Shown: positions 33,992 through 43,808, numbered from the stretch's first letter. The stretch is 64,000 nucleotides of DNA from a halophilic archaeon SHRA6 (GCA_005239175.1 SOPS01000001.1:806001-870000); one strand, 5' to 3'. Translations and numbers: made by a program. The notes: generated by a model from the letters alone, not told the origin.

Positions 33992-36220
33992 ATGAATACA
34001 CGCTCAGACACGATCTATCTCCTTCACGTGGATGATGATCCTGATTTCGTCGAGATGGCCGCGACGTTCCTCGAACGCGAGAGCGATCGCTTCGTCATCG
34101 AAACGGCAACAAGCGCAAGCGAAGGGCTGGATTACGTCGCTGCCAATCATATCGACTGTATCATCTCTGACTACGATATGCCCGGGAGGAACGGTATCGA
34201 GTTCCTTGCGTGCATCCGCGAGGACTATCCCGAGCTGCCGTTCATCCTGTTTACCGGCAAGGGCTCCGAAGCGGTCGCCAGTGATGCAATCTCAGCCGGC
34301 GTTACCGACTATCTCCAGAAGGAATCTGCCACCAGCCAGTACGCCGTGTTGGCCAACCGGATACGCAATGCGGTCGAGGGCTTCACCGCCCAGCGTGAAC
34401 GGCAGCGACAGCTCGACGCGATCGAAACCGCACAGGAGGGAATCAGCATCCTCAACGACGGGCGGTTCATCTACGTAAACGAGGCCTACGCGGACCTGTA
34501 CAGGTACGAACCTGCGGCGATGATCGGCGAACACTGGGAGCTAATCTATCCCGACGAGGAGGTAGCCGAGGCCCGCGATGAGATCCTCCCGACGGTAAAA
34601 AAGACAGGGAGCTGGCACGGACGGACAACCGGGCTCCGATCGGACGGCACTACGTTCGTCGAAGATCATACGCTTTCGATGACCGACACAGGTGAACTCG
34701 TCTGTACGGTTCGAGACATCACCGAGAAGGAGCAGCGGCAAAAGCGGCTCGAACGAACCACGACCCGTCTCGAACTCGCGGTCGAAGGGGCAAACCTCGG
34801 GGTCTGGGACTGGGACATGCGTACCGACGAGGTACAGTTCAATAAAAAGTGGGCCGAGATGCTCGGCTACACAGTAGATGAGATCGAACCGCATCTCGAC
34901 GCGTGGGAAAGCCGCGTTCATCCAGCCGACATCGAGGCCGTTGAAGCGGCGTTACAGGCCCACATCGACGGGGAGACAACGTATTACGACACTGAACACC
35001 GGATGCAAACGGCGGACGACGACTGGCGGTGGATACGCGACATCGGCAAGATCGTCGAACGGAACGAGGCGGGCGAACCAGTCCGCGCAGTCGGGATCCA
35101 TCTCGACGTCACCGATCGGAAAGAACACGAGCAGGAACTCGACCAGCGCACCGAAGAGCTGGAAGAGCTGACTACCCAACTCGAAGAACAGTACCAATAT
35201 CTCTTCGAGCAGGCACCGGTTATGGCGGTCGTGACACGGTCGGATAACGGCACACCGATCATTGAGGACTGTAACCGGCTGTTCGTCGACACGCTGGGGT
35301 ATGAAAAAGAAGCCGTCCTCGAACAGGAGCTTGCCGCATTCTATACACCCGAATCACGACAGGAGCTCCTGAGTCAAGGCGGCTACGACCGGGCCTTGCG
35401 CGGCGAGTTCGTCCGTGAGGATCGACAGCTCGTGACCGCCGATGGTGAGACTATCGAAACATTGGTGCGGGCAGTTCCTCGGTATGATGCTCGCACAGAT
35501 ATCGTCGGAACGCTCGCCCTCTTTATCGACATTAGCGAGCGAAAGGCGCTCGAACAGGAGAAACAACGGCTCCAAGAGTTCGCCAGTGTCATCTCTCACG
35601 ACCTGCGCAACCCGCTGAACGTCGCCGCTGGGCGAGTGGAACTGGCTCAAGAGGAGTGCGACAGCGATCATCTCGGCAACGCGGCGGACGCACTCGATCG
35701 GATGGACGAGTTGATCGATGGGCTCTTGCGCCTCGCACAGAGCGGCGACCACCTCGATGACGTGGTTTCGATCGATCTTGAGACTGTTGTCGGAGACTGC
35801 TGGCAGAACGTCGAAACCCCCGGTGCGACGATCGTGACCGAAACGACGCAGACGATCAGGGGCGATCCAAGTCGGGTGCGGCAACTGTTCGAGAACCTGT
35901 TTCGGAACAGCGTGGAACACGGTTCCACGGGCAGCCAGGTTCCGCCCGGCGACGCGGTCGAACACGGCGGGACGGACGTGACTGTTACCGTCGGAGCGCT
36001 CGAAAACGGATTCTACGTCGAAGACGACGGCCCGGGGATCCCCGAAGACGAGCGAGTCGACGTGTTCGAGCCCGGCTACTCAAACGCCACCAGAGGGACT
36101 GGCTTCGGTCTCTCGATCGTTCGGCAGGTCGCTGAAGCCCACGACTGGACGATCCAGATTACTGAGGGTACCGACGGAGGTGCGCGATTCGAGATCACTG
36201 GTGTCACGCGTGATGCGTGA
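33992..36220 (+). CDS. Hybrid sensor histidine kinase (receiver-PAS-PAS-PAS-HisKA-HATPase)
   Basis: A 742-residue soluble signalling protein. The receiver domain is at residues 8-120 (acidic pocket HVDDDPDF, phospho-acceptor D60 in IISDYDMPG, lysine in YLQKES). Three PAS domains occupy about 130-250, 260-385 and 400-520, ending in the usual DIT/DVT/DIS-E motifs. HisKA has H536 in VISHDLRNPLN. The ATPase domain has the N box NLFRNSVEHG, DDGPGIP, and GTGFGLSIVRQV. There are no membrane helices, so the signal must be cytoplasmic. Receiver-first kinases of this type are common in haloarchaea. ATG 33974 is an alternative start six codons upstream. Confidence 0.9.
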   Translation: MNTRSDTIYLLHVDDDPDFVEMAATFLERESDRFVIETATSASEGLDYVAANHIDCIISDYDMPGRNGIEFLACIREDYPELPFILFTGKGSEAVASDAISAGVTDYLQKESATSQYAVLANRIRNAVEGFTAQRERQRQLDAIETAQEGISILNDGRFIYVNEAYADLYRYEPAAMIGEHWELIYPDEEVAEARDEILPTVKKTGSWHGRTTGLRSDGTTFVEDHTLSMTDTGELVCTVRDITEKEQRQKRLERTTTRLELAVEGANLGVWDWDMRTDEVQFNKKWAEMLGYTVDEIEPHLDAWESRVHPADIEAVEAALQAHIDGETTYYDTEHRMQTADDDWRWIRDIGKIVERNEAGEPVRAVGIHLDVTDRKEHEQELDQRTEELEELTTQLEEQYQYLFEQAPVMAVVTRSDNGTPIIEDCNRLFVDTLGYEKEAVLEQELAAFYTPESRQELLSQGGYDRALRGEFVREDRQLVTADGETIETLVRAVPRYDARTDIVGTLALFIDISERKALEQEKQRLQEFASVISHDLRNPLNVAAGRVELAQEECDSDHLGNAADALDRMDELIDGLLRLAQSGDHLDDVVSIDLETVVGDCWQNVETPGATIVTETTQTIRGDPSRVRQLFENLFRNSVEHGSTGSQVPPGDAVEHGGTDVTVTVGALENGFYVEDDGPGIPEDERVDVFEPGYSNATRGTGFGLSIVRQVAEAHDWTIQITEGTDGGARFEITGVTRDA

Positions 36221-36246
36221 CTAGCAGCGAGGAACGACCGCAGCGA

Positions 36247-38679
36247 TCAATCGTCAGCAGTTGCAGGATGTGGTTGTTCGACGGGTTCGATCGGTTCCGG
36301 CTCCTCGTCGATCGCCGTCCATTCAAGCTCTTTTTCATACTGCAGCGCCCGGCCGTCCTGTTGGGGGTCAATGACCGTCAGCGAGAGCCAGCCGTTGTCG
36401 AGTAGTTCGGCGACTTCGGGGTGGTCGGCCAGAATGTCGGTGACGCGATCGACCGGCGCGTGGACGATCGTCGAGAGCCGCAGCGGCTGGTGATACGGCT
36501 CATTGTCGGCCGCCATCGTCGACTGCAGCGGGAGCCCGGTCATCAGGTCGCCGCCGTTGCCCTGATACACCCCGATATTTCCGACCGGGTTGTGTGTCAC
36601 CTTCGAGCCGCTGCCGTAGGCCGCGTTGTCCACCGTGGAAAAGTAGTACTGGGTGTTGATCCACTGGGTGACGACCATCGGCCCGGCCAAAATCGCCTCG
36701 AGTGCCGAGCCGTCCGAATCAGTCCGCCAGTCGTAGGAGTGCAGGAAGGCCCGTCCGTCGAGATCGAGTCCCGCGGTGAGTGCCCGTGGGCCGATGACGA
36801 ATCCCGCGTTGCCCGCGAGCCCCCACTCGGGACGGGTCTCTGCCCAGTCAGCCGCGCGGCGTTCAGTTTCGCGAACGCCCTCCGAGGGGTCTGCGCCCAT
36901 GTCCCCTGCGCGTTCGCTCGTCGCGCGCTCGCGTGCAGTCGAGAGATCGGCCTGGAGTTCGGCGATATCGTCTGCGTGGGTTTCAGGGACAGGATTGGTG
37001 TACAGCGTGACTTTGTCAGTTGTCGTCGTGTGTTCGCCGGCGACAAAGACGGTGTCGTCTGGGATCTCGATCCCGCGATCGGCGAGTGCCGCCTGCACTG
37101 CCTCGTCGTTGCAGATCGCCGCGAGTACCCGAGCGTTCGGCCCGCCGGGGTTGCCCGCACAGGCGCCACAGTCGAGGCTGGATTCGAACGGATTGTTCGC
37201 CGTCTCGCTGGCGTGGCCGACGAACGCGACGACCCGGGCAAGCTGCTCGATTCCCATGAGTTCGAACGCCGTTGCGGCGTACTCGACCCGCTGTTCGAGC
37301 GTGAGCCCGGTCGGCAACTCATCTGGTGCGTGGTCGTGCTCATGTTCGATCGACGGCGCACAAAACTCGTGGTCGTCGGGCCCGCGGTTGCCGGCTTTCT
37401 GGAGCGCGTTCGCGAACCGACTCGGGGCGATCGTCCGTCCGGCTAACGCGGCCGCGTACCCGATCCCGGCGCTCTCGACGAAGCTGAACGCGGTCGCGGC
37501 GTTGGATTTCAGCGACTGCAGCGCAGCTGTGAGCGCATCCGTGACCGCATGCCAGCGATCGTAGCGGCTCCGTTCACCCGCTGCAGCCTCGGTTGGCCGA
37601 TCGGTGATGTGGTGTTGGGCCTCGAGGATCGGCGGACAGGCGTCGACACTCACGTCCGAGTCGTACCCCTCGTAGCGCATCGGAATCCCGAAGAATCCGG
37701 CGTAGCCGTGGGTCTCGTACGCGCCGGTAGACTCGATGTGCCGGCGGATGATCTCCGATCGGGTGTCAATGCAGAACACCAACTGCGCGGCCGGCCGCTC
37801 GGCCGTCGCAGCGTCTGCCCCCGTCGACCCAGAGGCGTCGGCGATCGACGAGACGAGTGCTCTCCGATACGTGTCTTCCCACGCGGACAGCCAGACCTCT
37901 TCGAGCGGGATCTCGTCTCCGTGCGGCTGAGACGTCGTGAACGCCTCCGGCGGGGCGATCGGCGCGTCGAACCCGTCCGCAAGCGCTAGCCGAACCGCCA
38001 GATACCCCGCCAGCGTGATCGGGGACGCCGACTGCCACGACCCGTTGTCGGCCGCACGCTGTTTGATGAGTCCCGTCCACCCCGGCAGCGCCGCGAGGTG
38101 GAACTCGAAGACATCCTGCCAGCTCCCGACTGCCCGATCGGAGAGCATCGTCCGAATCGCCGCAGTCGGCTCGGCAGGGAGGGCGGCGATCGCCGCTGCG
38201 TTGGGAATGTCGCTGTCGTGGGGTGCCATCGCGCGGAACGCGGCGTAAAAGCCTGCCTTCCGGTCTGGCATCGGCCATTCGGCGCGGCCCTGATCCAGAA
38301 ACGCCGCGAGCCACTTTGTCACGACCGCGTCGACACGCTCGGTCGCTGTCGACTTCTCGGGAGACGGTCCCACCGACTCGTTGTCTGCGAGACGATCGAG
38401 TGACGCCTCGAGATCCGTCTCGTAGCCGTGTTCGGCCAGCCGTCCGCGGAGGAGGTCGGCGTCGATCGCTTCCGACTCCAGGGCCTGCCCGAACACGGCT
38501 GCGGTCGGGTAGCCTCGCCCGCCAAGGACTGATTCGGCGTCTGCGACTGCCTTGTGGAACGGTTGATCCTCAAAGCCAGCCAGTGGGTTGGCCGTCACGA
38601 ACGAGTGGAGTGGCCAGACGGTTCCGACCGCGTCAGCGGCCGCGGCGATGCTCCGTTCGATCGCGTGCTCACTGCTCAT
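36247..38679 (-). CDS. dabA: DabA inorganic-carbon transporter subunit
   Basis: An 810-residue DUF2309 protein. The four residues known to form the beta-carbonic-anhydrase-like zinc site in bacterial DabA are conserved: C303 and D305 in LVFCIDTRSE, H489 in VVAFVGHASETANNP, and C504 in SSLDCGACAGNPGG. DabA with DabB forms an energy-coupled, vectorial carbonic anhydrase that accumulates bicarbonate (established for bacterial DAB). It starts 11 bp inside the end of dabB, so the two are translated together. In a haloarchaeon this may supply bicarbonate to anaplerotic carboxylases or pH control (inference). Confidence 0.92.
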   Translation of the reverse strand: MSSEHAIERSIAAAADAVGTVWPLHSFVTANPLAGFEDQPFHKAVADAESVLGGRGYPTAAVFGQALESEAIDADLLRGRLAEHGYETDLEASLDRLADNESVGPSPEKSTATERVDAVVTKWLAAFLDQGRAEWPMPDRKAGFYAAFRAMAPHDSDIPNAAAIAALPAEPTAAIRTMLSDRAVGSWQDVFEFHLAALPGWTGLIKQRAADNGSWQSASPITLAGYLAVRLALADGFDAPIAPPEAFTTSQPHGDEIPLEEVWLSAWEDTYRRALVSSIADASGSTGADAATAERPAAQLVFCIDTRSEIIRRHIESTGAYETHGYAGFFGIPMRYEGYDSDVSVDACPPILEAQHHITDRPTEAAAGERSRYDRWHAVTDALTAALQSLKSNAATAFSFVESAGIGYAAALAGRTIAPSRFANALQKAGNRGPDDHEFCAPSIEHEHDHAPDELPTGLTLEQRVEYAATAFELMGIEQLARVVAFVGHASETANNPFESSLDCGACAGNPGGPNARVLAAICNDEAVQAALADRGIEIPDDTVFVAGEHTTTTDKVTLYTNPVPETHADDIAELQADLSTARERATSERAGDMGADPSEGVRETERRAADWAETRPEWGLAGNAGFVIGPRALTAGLDLDGRAFLHSYDWRTDSDGSALEAILAGPMVVTQWINTQYYFSTVDNAAYGSGSKVTHNPVGNIGVYQGNGGDLMTGLPLQSTMAADNEPYHQPLRLSTIVHAPVDRVTDILADHPEVAELLDNGWLSLTVIDPQQDGRALQYEKELEWTAIDEEPEPIEPVEQPHPATADD

Positions 38680-40171
38680 TGTATTCCTCCGTGGTGAATA
38701 ACAGCGTATTCGATGGTGGCTGCGTCGCGTTCACCAACGCGACGTACAGCCGGCGACTGCGGCGGTAGACCCCGGTCTCAACAGCGATGTATGCGATGAT
38801 AAACGCCGCCGCGATCAGGATGTGTACCGCCGTCAACGATGCCGGTTCGCCAACAGCGGGGAGCGCTGCGAGCCGGCTGGAGACGAGTTGATACACCCCG
38901 GCGTAGACCGCGATCGCCGGCAGGGCGACGAGCGGCACGGCGCCGTAGCGAACCGACGCGGGAATGCCACTCGAGCGGACGACATCCCGAGACGCGTGCA
39001 GGACAGTCACCACGACGAGCAGCGTCAACACGAGCCCGCTGTCGAGGGACGTCCCTTTGCCAGTCAGCCAGGCGAACAACGCCCCGCCCGCGAGGCCTGT
39101 CGCGGCGATCGCGACGAATCCACCCAGTCCGGTCGATTTGGTCGGTTCGGCCGTTGCCGTTTTATCGTGGCCCGGTGCGGTGTGTTCGATCGCACTCCCC
39201 GCTGAGAGGAACTGGTAGGCCTTGTAGAAGCCGTGGACAATCAGGTGTGCCACCGCGGCGGCAAAGAAGCCAAGCCCGACCTGCATGAGCATAAAGCCCA
39301 TCTGCCCGACCGTCGAGCAGCCAAGCGCCCGCTTCGCGTCGGTCGTGACGGTCTTCAGGAGCTTCCCGCCCAGCGCGCTCGTCGCGCCGACGAGCACGAT
39401 TGCCGCCATGATCGCAGGTTCGGCTGCCACAATCGGCGCGAACCGAACGAGCAAGATACCGCCCGCATTGACGAATCCTGCGTGCATGAGCGCCGACGCA
39501 GGGGTTGGGGCGGTCATCGACGAGAGCAACCACGTGTGAAACGGTAATAGCGCGGACTGGATCGTCGCCGCAATCACCAGCGCCGCGGCGATCGCCACGA
39601 GAACGGGCCGGGGCAGCGACGCGATCGCCGCCTCGACGCCCGAAACCGACGTAATGTCGCCGAACCACCAGAGGCCGGTAACCGCGACAGCCAGCGAGAG
39701 GCCGCCAGCCAAAAAGTACCGCCGGGCGAGTGCGGCGGCCGCCTGTGCCTGCGGCCACTTGCTGTTGTGTCCGATCAACGACGCCATCACGAGCCCCATC
39801 GCGATCCACGCGGCCACGAACAGCGCCAGGCTGTCGGCGGCGACGAGGACCATCACGACCAGCGTAAACGCGAACACCCGAGCGAAGAACTGGTCGATCG
39901 TCTGGCTACCAGCGAGATACCGTTTCGAGTAGCTCGCGACGATCGCAGCGAAGAACCCAACTGCCGTCCACATGACGGCGGTGAGCCCGTCCACGACGAC
40001 GATACCAGGGATTTCCCACGGGCCGCCGCCTCGGATGTGCGCGGCGAGAACCCTGAGGCCCACAATCCACAGGAGCCAACAGAGGGTCGTCACCGCGTTC
40101 GGCACGTGTGACGCCGCGGTGGATACGGTCGGAAGCTGTCCAACAGTCGGTTTCGGTTCGTGCTCGGTCAT
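38669..40171 (-). CDS. dabB: DabB membrane subunit (NuoL/MrpA-like)
   Basis: A 500-residue membrane protein of the proton-conducting NADH-quinone oxidoreductase family, with about 13 helices. Family markers include the lysine-bearing helix around HNSKWPQAQAAAALARRYFL, the broken helix LPFHTWLLSSMTAPTPASALMHAGFVNAGG, and KRALGCSTVGQMGFM. It is not part of a complex I cluster; its partner is dabA, immediately downstream. In DAB systems this subunit provides the cation gradient coupling. The C-terminal codons overlap dabA by 11 bp. Confidence 0.92.
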   Translation of the reverse strand: MTEHEPKPTVGQLPTVSTAASHVPNAVTTLCWLLWIVGLRVLAAHIRGGGPWEIPGIVVVDGLTAVMWTAVGFFAAIVASYSKRYLAGSQTIDQFFARVFAFTLVVMVLVAADSLALFVAAWIAMGLVMASLIGHNSKWPQAQAAAALARRYFLAGGLSLAVAVTGLWWFGDITSVSGVEAAIASLPRPVLVAIAAALVIAATIQSALLPFHTWLLSSMTAPTPASALMHAGFVNAGGILLVRFAPIVAAEPAIMAAIVLVGATSALGGKLLKTVTTDAKRALGCSTVGQMGFMLMQVGLGFFAAAVAHLIVHGFYKAYQFLSAGSAIEHTAPGHDKTATAEPTKSTGLGGFVAIAATGLAGGALFAWLTGKGTSLDSGLVLTLLVVVTVLHASRDVVRSSGIPASVRYGAVPLVALPAIAVYAGVYQLVSSRLAALPAVGEPASLTAVHILIAAAFIIAYIAVETGVYRRSRRLYVALVNATQPPSNTLLFTTEEYNEQ

Positions 40172-40258
40172 CGATTGGTCCGACGATAGTCGATCGCGCC
40201 GGGCGGCCAGCCCGCGTACGACCGCGATCGATCGTCTCTGTCGATTAAACGAACAGAT

Positions 40259-40285
40259 TATCTATTAAATCTAACTATATTCCCA
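40259..40285 (-). promoter_or_regulatory. Probable dabB-dabA promoter
   Basis: On the minus strand this reads ATAGTTAGATTTAATAGATA, a run of TATA-like elements about 90-110 bases upstream of the dabB ATG. It is the only AT-rich stretch in the gap next to dabB. A leader of roughly 65-80 bases would result. Confidence 0.45.
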
Positions 40286-40310
40286 AATCGTTCGATTAGA
40301 ACCACATTAT

Positions 40311-40325
40311 AGAACATTATGTTCT
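40311..40325. promoter_or_regulatory. Perfect palindrome upstream of the dabBA promoter
   Basis: AGAACAT-T-ATGTTCT, a 7+1+7 perfect inverted repeat located about 25-40 bases upstream of the TATA-like region of dabB. The placement suits a binding site for an activator (inference). No regulator gene with an assigned link is adjacent. Confidence 0.55.
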
Positions 40326-40365
40326 TGGGAAGTCACCGGGCATCGAGGCCACCCATCAGGTACTA

Positions 40366-40517
40366 GCCACCGCGACAAAGCATCAGCGTCGGCTACCGCG
40401 ACAACTCATCAAGCACCGGCCATCGCGACAAAGCATCGGCGCCGGCTACCGCGACAACCTATCAAGCACCGGCCATCGCGACAAAGCATCAGCGTCGGCC
40501 ACCGCAACAACCCATCC
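40366..40517. repeat. 53-bp tandem repeat, almost 3 copies
   Basis: Units at 40366-40418, 40419-40471 and 40472-40517 (truncated). Each 53-bp unit is itself two diverged halves of 26-27 bp (GCCATCGCGACAAAGCATC and GCTACCGCGACAACTCATC). The array therefore grew by duplication of an earlier duplication. Confidence 0.9.
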
Positions 40518-40658
40518 TGTTTGCACCTGTCAGCGTTCAGTTCGCGAGGAACGGCTGTGTGGAGTGCAACGAGTCGATCGTTTGGAGCCGAAAAATTACC
40601 ATCTCGTTCGATGGCGCCAAACACACACGTATTTCGGGATCGAGTGCCGATCGATCCC

Positions 40659-41672
40659 ATGGAACTGGATGGAACCGTCCTTTGTGGCCAATCGTTCGAT
40701 CCGATCCGCGGGCGTGTCGTGATCGAAGACGGGCGGATCGAGGCGGTCGAGGAAACCGAAACGGCGTCGACGGACATCATTCTCCCCGCGTTCGTCAACG
40801 CCCACACGCACCTCGGCGACTCGGTAACGAAAGACGCCGCAGTCGGACTCGGCCTCGAGGAGGCGGTTGCGCCGCCCGACAGCGTGAAACACCGAGCGCT
40901 CGCGGCAGCCGATCGCGACGAACTCGTGACTGCCATGCGACGGACGCTCCGGTACATGCAACAAACCGGAACCATGGGCTGTATCGACTTTCGCGAGTCG
41001 GGGCCGCCAGGCGCCCGTGCGCTCCGTGCAGCCGCAGACGGCGTCGATCTCGACGTCTTCATCCTCGGTAGCGGCGACACCGCGGTCCTCGATATCGCCG
41101 ACGGCTACGGTGCTAGCGGCGCGAACGACGACGACTTCGCCACCGAGCGGGACGCCTGCGACGCTGCTGGGGTTCCCTTCGCGATCCACGCGGGCGAGCC
41201 CGACCCGACAGACATCTTTCCGGCGCTCGAGTTGGACCCGGATCTTCTCGTCCACATGGTCCACGCGGTCACCGAGCATCTCGAGGTGGTCGCGAATCGA
41301 TCGATCCCGATCGCAGTCTGTCCACGCGCGAACGCCACGCTCGGCGTCGGCCGGCCGCCGATCCGAGAGCTGCTCGATCACACGACCGTCGCGCTTGGGA
41401 CGGACAACGTCATGCTCAACCCGCCGTCGATGTTCCGCGAAATGGCCTTCACCGCCGCCGGGTTCGACGTCACTGACAGAGAGGTGCTTCGGATGGCGAC
41501 GACGGCTGGCGCGGAGATCGCCGGATTCGACAGCGGCGTCATCGAACCGGGTCGGCGTGCGGCGCTCACCGTGCTTGATGGCGACTCGGACAACCTCTCG
41601 GGCACGGTCAATCCGGTCAGTGCCGTCGTTCGGCGGGCCACAGGAACAGACGTTAAACGGGTGCTGTGTTAG
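40659..41672 (+). CDS. Amidohydrolase (cytosine deaminase/chlorohydrolase type)
   Basis: A 337-residue metal-dependent hydrolase of the TIM-barrel amidohydrolase superfamily. Metal-site motifs in order: FVNAHTHLGDS (HxH), FAIHAGEPDP, HMVHAVTEH, and LGTDNVMLNPP with the catalytic aspartate. A small beta domain built from both ends surrounds it. The arrangement fits the cytosine deaminase/guanine deaminase/SAH deaminase cluster, but the substrate is not decidable from this sequence. ATG 40659 gives a good first strand (LDGTVLCGQ); longer upstream frames run through repeats. The 3' end overlaps the Lrp gene by 4 bp, convergently. Confidence 0.82.
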   Translation: MELDGTVLCGQSFDPIRGRVVIEDGRIEAVEETETASTDIILPAFVNAHTHLGDSVTKDAAVGLGLEEAVAPPDSVKHRALAAADRDELVTAMRRTLRYMQQTGTMGCIDFRESGPPGARALRAAADGVDLDVFILGSGDTAVLDIADGYGASGANDDDFATERDACDAAGVPFAIHAGEPDPTDIFPALELDPDLLVHMVHAVTEHLEVVANRSIPIAVCPRANATLGVGRPPIRELLDHTTVALGTDNVMLNPPSMFREMAFTAAGFDVTDREVLRMATTAGAEIAGFDSGVIEPGRRAALTVLDGDSDNLSGTVNPVSAVVRRATGTDVKRVLC

Positions 41673-42148
41673 TCGTGGTCTTCGCTGGGACGATCGAACC
41701 CATTGAACGGCTGGGTTTCGTGGCTCCGCACAAGCACCTCGTCGGCGACAGTAATCCCCAGTTCCAACAGCGCCTGAGCGATCGGCGTGATGTCGCTGTC
41801 TGACTCGCCAACAGCGGTCACAAGCAGGTTCTTTTCGCCCGTGACAAGCTCCTGGACGGAGACGACCCCGTCGATGTCGAGAATGTCCGGGACGAGGCCG
41901 CCGCGCTCTGGGATCGACGCTGTACAGTACAACAACATCCTGAGTGGATAACCCGATTGCTGGTAGTCGACCATCGCAGTGTATCCCTTGATCACGCCCG
42001 TCGACTCGAGCCGCTGGATCCGTTTTCTGACCGTGCTGTCGGAGGTGCCGGTCCGTTCAGCGATATCTCCCGAGGAGATGTTTCGTGCGTCCTTTTGCAG
42101 CGCGTGCAGGATGGTCTTATCCACTTCGTCGATCTCAGCGTCTGTCAT
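41669..42148 (-). CDS. Lrp/AsnC-family transcriptional regulator
   Basis: A 159-residue regulator. The N-terminal helix-turn-helix is DEVDKTILHALQKDARNISS, then IAERTGTSDSTVRKRIQRLESTGVI. The C-terminal ligand-binding RAM/ACT-like domain has IDGVVSVQELVTGEKNLLVTAVG. It probably forms octamers that respond to an amino acid. Its target is unknown; the divergent neighbour is the PrsW gene at 42236, 87 bp away. Confidence 0.92.
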   Translation of the reverse strand: MTDAEIDEVDKTILHALQKDARNISSGDIAERTGTSDSTVRKRIQRLESTGVIKGYTAMVDYQQSGYPLRMLLYCTASIPERGGLVPDILDIDGVVSVQELVTGEKNLLVTAVGESDSDITPIAQALLELGITVADEVLVRSHETQPFNGFDRPSEDHD

Positions 42149-42235
42149 ACCAGTAGATGGGACCGCCGACCTCAAGGTCGTTTGTGTGCGCTGCGGTAAC
42201 AACTGTTAGGTGATCGCTCGCCGAACGTACCCCTA

Positions 42236-43258
42236 ATGGCTGAGCGACGGGATCCGATCGAATCTGCCAGCGACGGACAACGAGACCTCTACGACATCGC
42301 CACCTGGGAGGAACGTACCTCTCTGGATGGCCTCTCGGTGGCGCTGTATTGGCTGTTGACTCGCAGTGCAAAGGCGATCGTGCTTGCGATTGCGCTGTTG
42401 ATCTTGCTCTCGATCCTCGGTGCGGTCGGGCTCGGGGCGATTTTGAACCCGGCGCTTGGGCTTTTGACCCTGCTGTCGGTTGTTCCCGCCCTCGGGCTCG
42501 CCGGGTACGTCTACTACTCGGACGTGAACGCCCGAGAACCGCTCTCGCTTCTCATCGCGACATTTTTGTTGTCGATTCTGACGGCGACGTTCGCGGCGAT
42601 CGTCAACACCGAACTTCGAGGGTTTTTCGAGCCGCTCGGCTTCGTTGGACTAATACTGTTTTTCTTCTTGATCGTCGGCCCCGGCGAGGAGACAGTGAAG
42701 TTGCTCGCCGTTCGGCTGTACGCGTACAACGATCGACGCTTCGACTCCGTGCTCGACGGGGCAGTGTACGGCGCGATCGCCGGGTTGGGCTTCGCATTCA
42801 TCGAAAACCTCCTGTACATCATCCAGAACCTCCAGAGCTCGGGCATGCTGTCTGATCTCTCATTGGGTGTGAGTGCCTTCGCTGCCGGTGGTGAGATCGC
42901 CGCAATCCGCGCGCTCGCTGGGCCAGGCCACGTCGTCTACTCGGCGTTTGCGGGGTACTACCTCGGGCTCGCGAAGTTCAACCCCGAAAACCGTGGACCA
43001 ATCATCCTCAAGGGGTTGCTCATTGCCGCGGTGATCCACGCGACGTACAACTCGACTGTCGGGATCGGCTCTGCAGTCATCCGTGGACTCACCGGACTCC
43101 CCGAGTTCGCCTCCTTCGTCACCTACGTTGGGCTATTTATGGGCGTGTTCGGGCTGGTGCTGTTTAGAAAGTTGTGGCGCTACCAGCAGACCTACCACGA
43201 GGTCTACGAGGAGATCGACGCCGATCGCTCTCCGGACCTCACCGAGTTCGAGCGGTAG
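42236..43258 (+). CDS. prsW: PrsW-family intramembrane protease, full length
   Basis: A 340-residue membrane protein with about eight helices. All four PrsW motif blocks are visible: EETVK in GPGEETVKLLAVRLY, FxxxE in FAFIENLLYII, GHVVYSAFAGYYLG, and IHATYNSTVG. In bacteria, PrsW cleaves anti-sigma factors; the archaeal substrate is unknown. A shorter paralogue lacking the first two motifs is at 864-1442. The N-terminus is acidic and cytoplasmic (LYDIATWEERTSLDG). Confidence 0.88.
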   Translation: MAERRDPIESASDGQRDLYDIATWEERTSLDGLSVALYWLLTRSAKAIVLAIALLILLSILGAVGLGAILNPALGLLTLLSVVPALGLAGYVYYSDVNAREPLSLLIATFLLSILTATFAAIVNTELRGFFEPLGFVGLILFFFLIVGPGEETVKLLAVRLYAYNDRRFDSVLDGAVYGAIAGLGFAFIENLLYIIQNLQSSGMLSDLSLGVSAFAAGGEIAAIRALAGPGHVVYSAFAGYYLGLAKFNPENRGPIILKGLLIAAVIHATYNSTVGIGSAVIRGLTGLPEFASFVTYVGLFMGVFGLVLFRKLWRYQQTYHEVYEEIDADRSPDLTEFER

Positions 43259-43294
43259 TCGTCGATCGGGCTCACTCCCGCGACGACCCACCGA

Positions 43295-43648
43295 TCAGTT
43301 CAGCTTTTTCCGCGAGACGCCAATCCCGGTCGGCGTGATAATCAGCTGATCGTCGCCCTTCTGGACGATATCGCCGTCGACCTCGTCGGCGACCTGTCGG
43401 AGTTCGTCGATGATGTGCTCGATTGTTCGATCGCTCGTGCTGTGGCGAGTGATGTCTGCGATAACGAGGTCGCCGTCGTACACCGCGTCTTTGATCGAGA
43501 TGACGTCCTGTTTGTCGCCGATCTCGGCGATCCGAACGCTGAGTCCGGGGCCGGCGCTCGCCGCATCGAAGTCGTCCATGTCCAATTCGACGTAGTCTTC
43601 TGTCGATCGCTCCCCACCGCCGCCAAGGATCTTGCTCATGATGCCCAT
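43295..43648 (-). CDS. sepF: SepF cell-division protein
   Basis: A 117-residue archaeal SepF. It has a short amphipathic membrane-targeting N-terminus (MGIMSKILGGGG), an acidic linker, and the SepF core with LSVRIAEIGDKQDVISIKDAV, then RTIEHIIDELRQVADEVDGDIVQKGDDQLIITPTGI. In haloarchaea SepF anchors FtsZ1/FtsZ2 to the membrane at mid-cell and is essential (family knowledge). MSKIL at 43639 is an alternative start. Confidence 0.92.
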   Translation of the reverse strand: MGIMSKILGGGGERSTEDYVELDMDDFDAASAGPGLSVRIAEIGDKQDVISIKDAVYDGDLVIADITRHSTSDRTIEHIIDELRQVADEVDGDIVQKGDDQLIITPTGIGVSRKKLN

Positions 43649-43808
43649 ACACGCTACAACGACGCTCGGAGGTTAGTTCTTACGTCAGACGCACGCTGTC
43701 AGCTCCCGGCCATTCACCTCGCGGTGCACTGCGCGCATCCAGACGCTAGTTTCCGGTCGATCGGGCCGCCACACCGGACTTTTTGTCACTGCCCGAGAAA
43801 TATCGCCC

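Larger units (their letters stand above)
40172..40658. other. Divergent promoter region and repeat array
   Basis: This 487-bp gap between dabB (leftward) and the amidohydrolase (rightward) holds AT-rich promoter DNA (40255-40325), a perfect palindrome (40311-40325) and the 53-bp repeat array (40366-40517). I see no gene. Confidence 0.6.
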
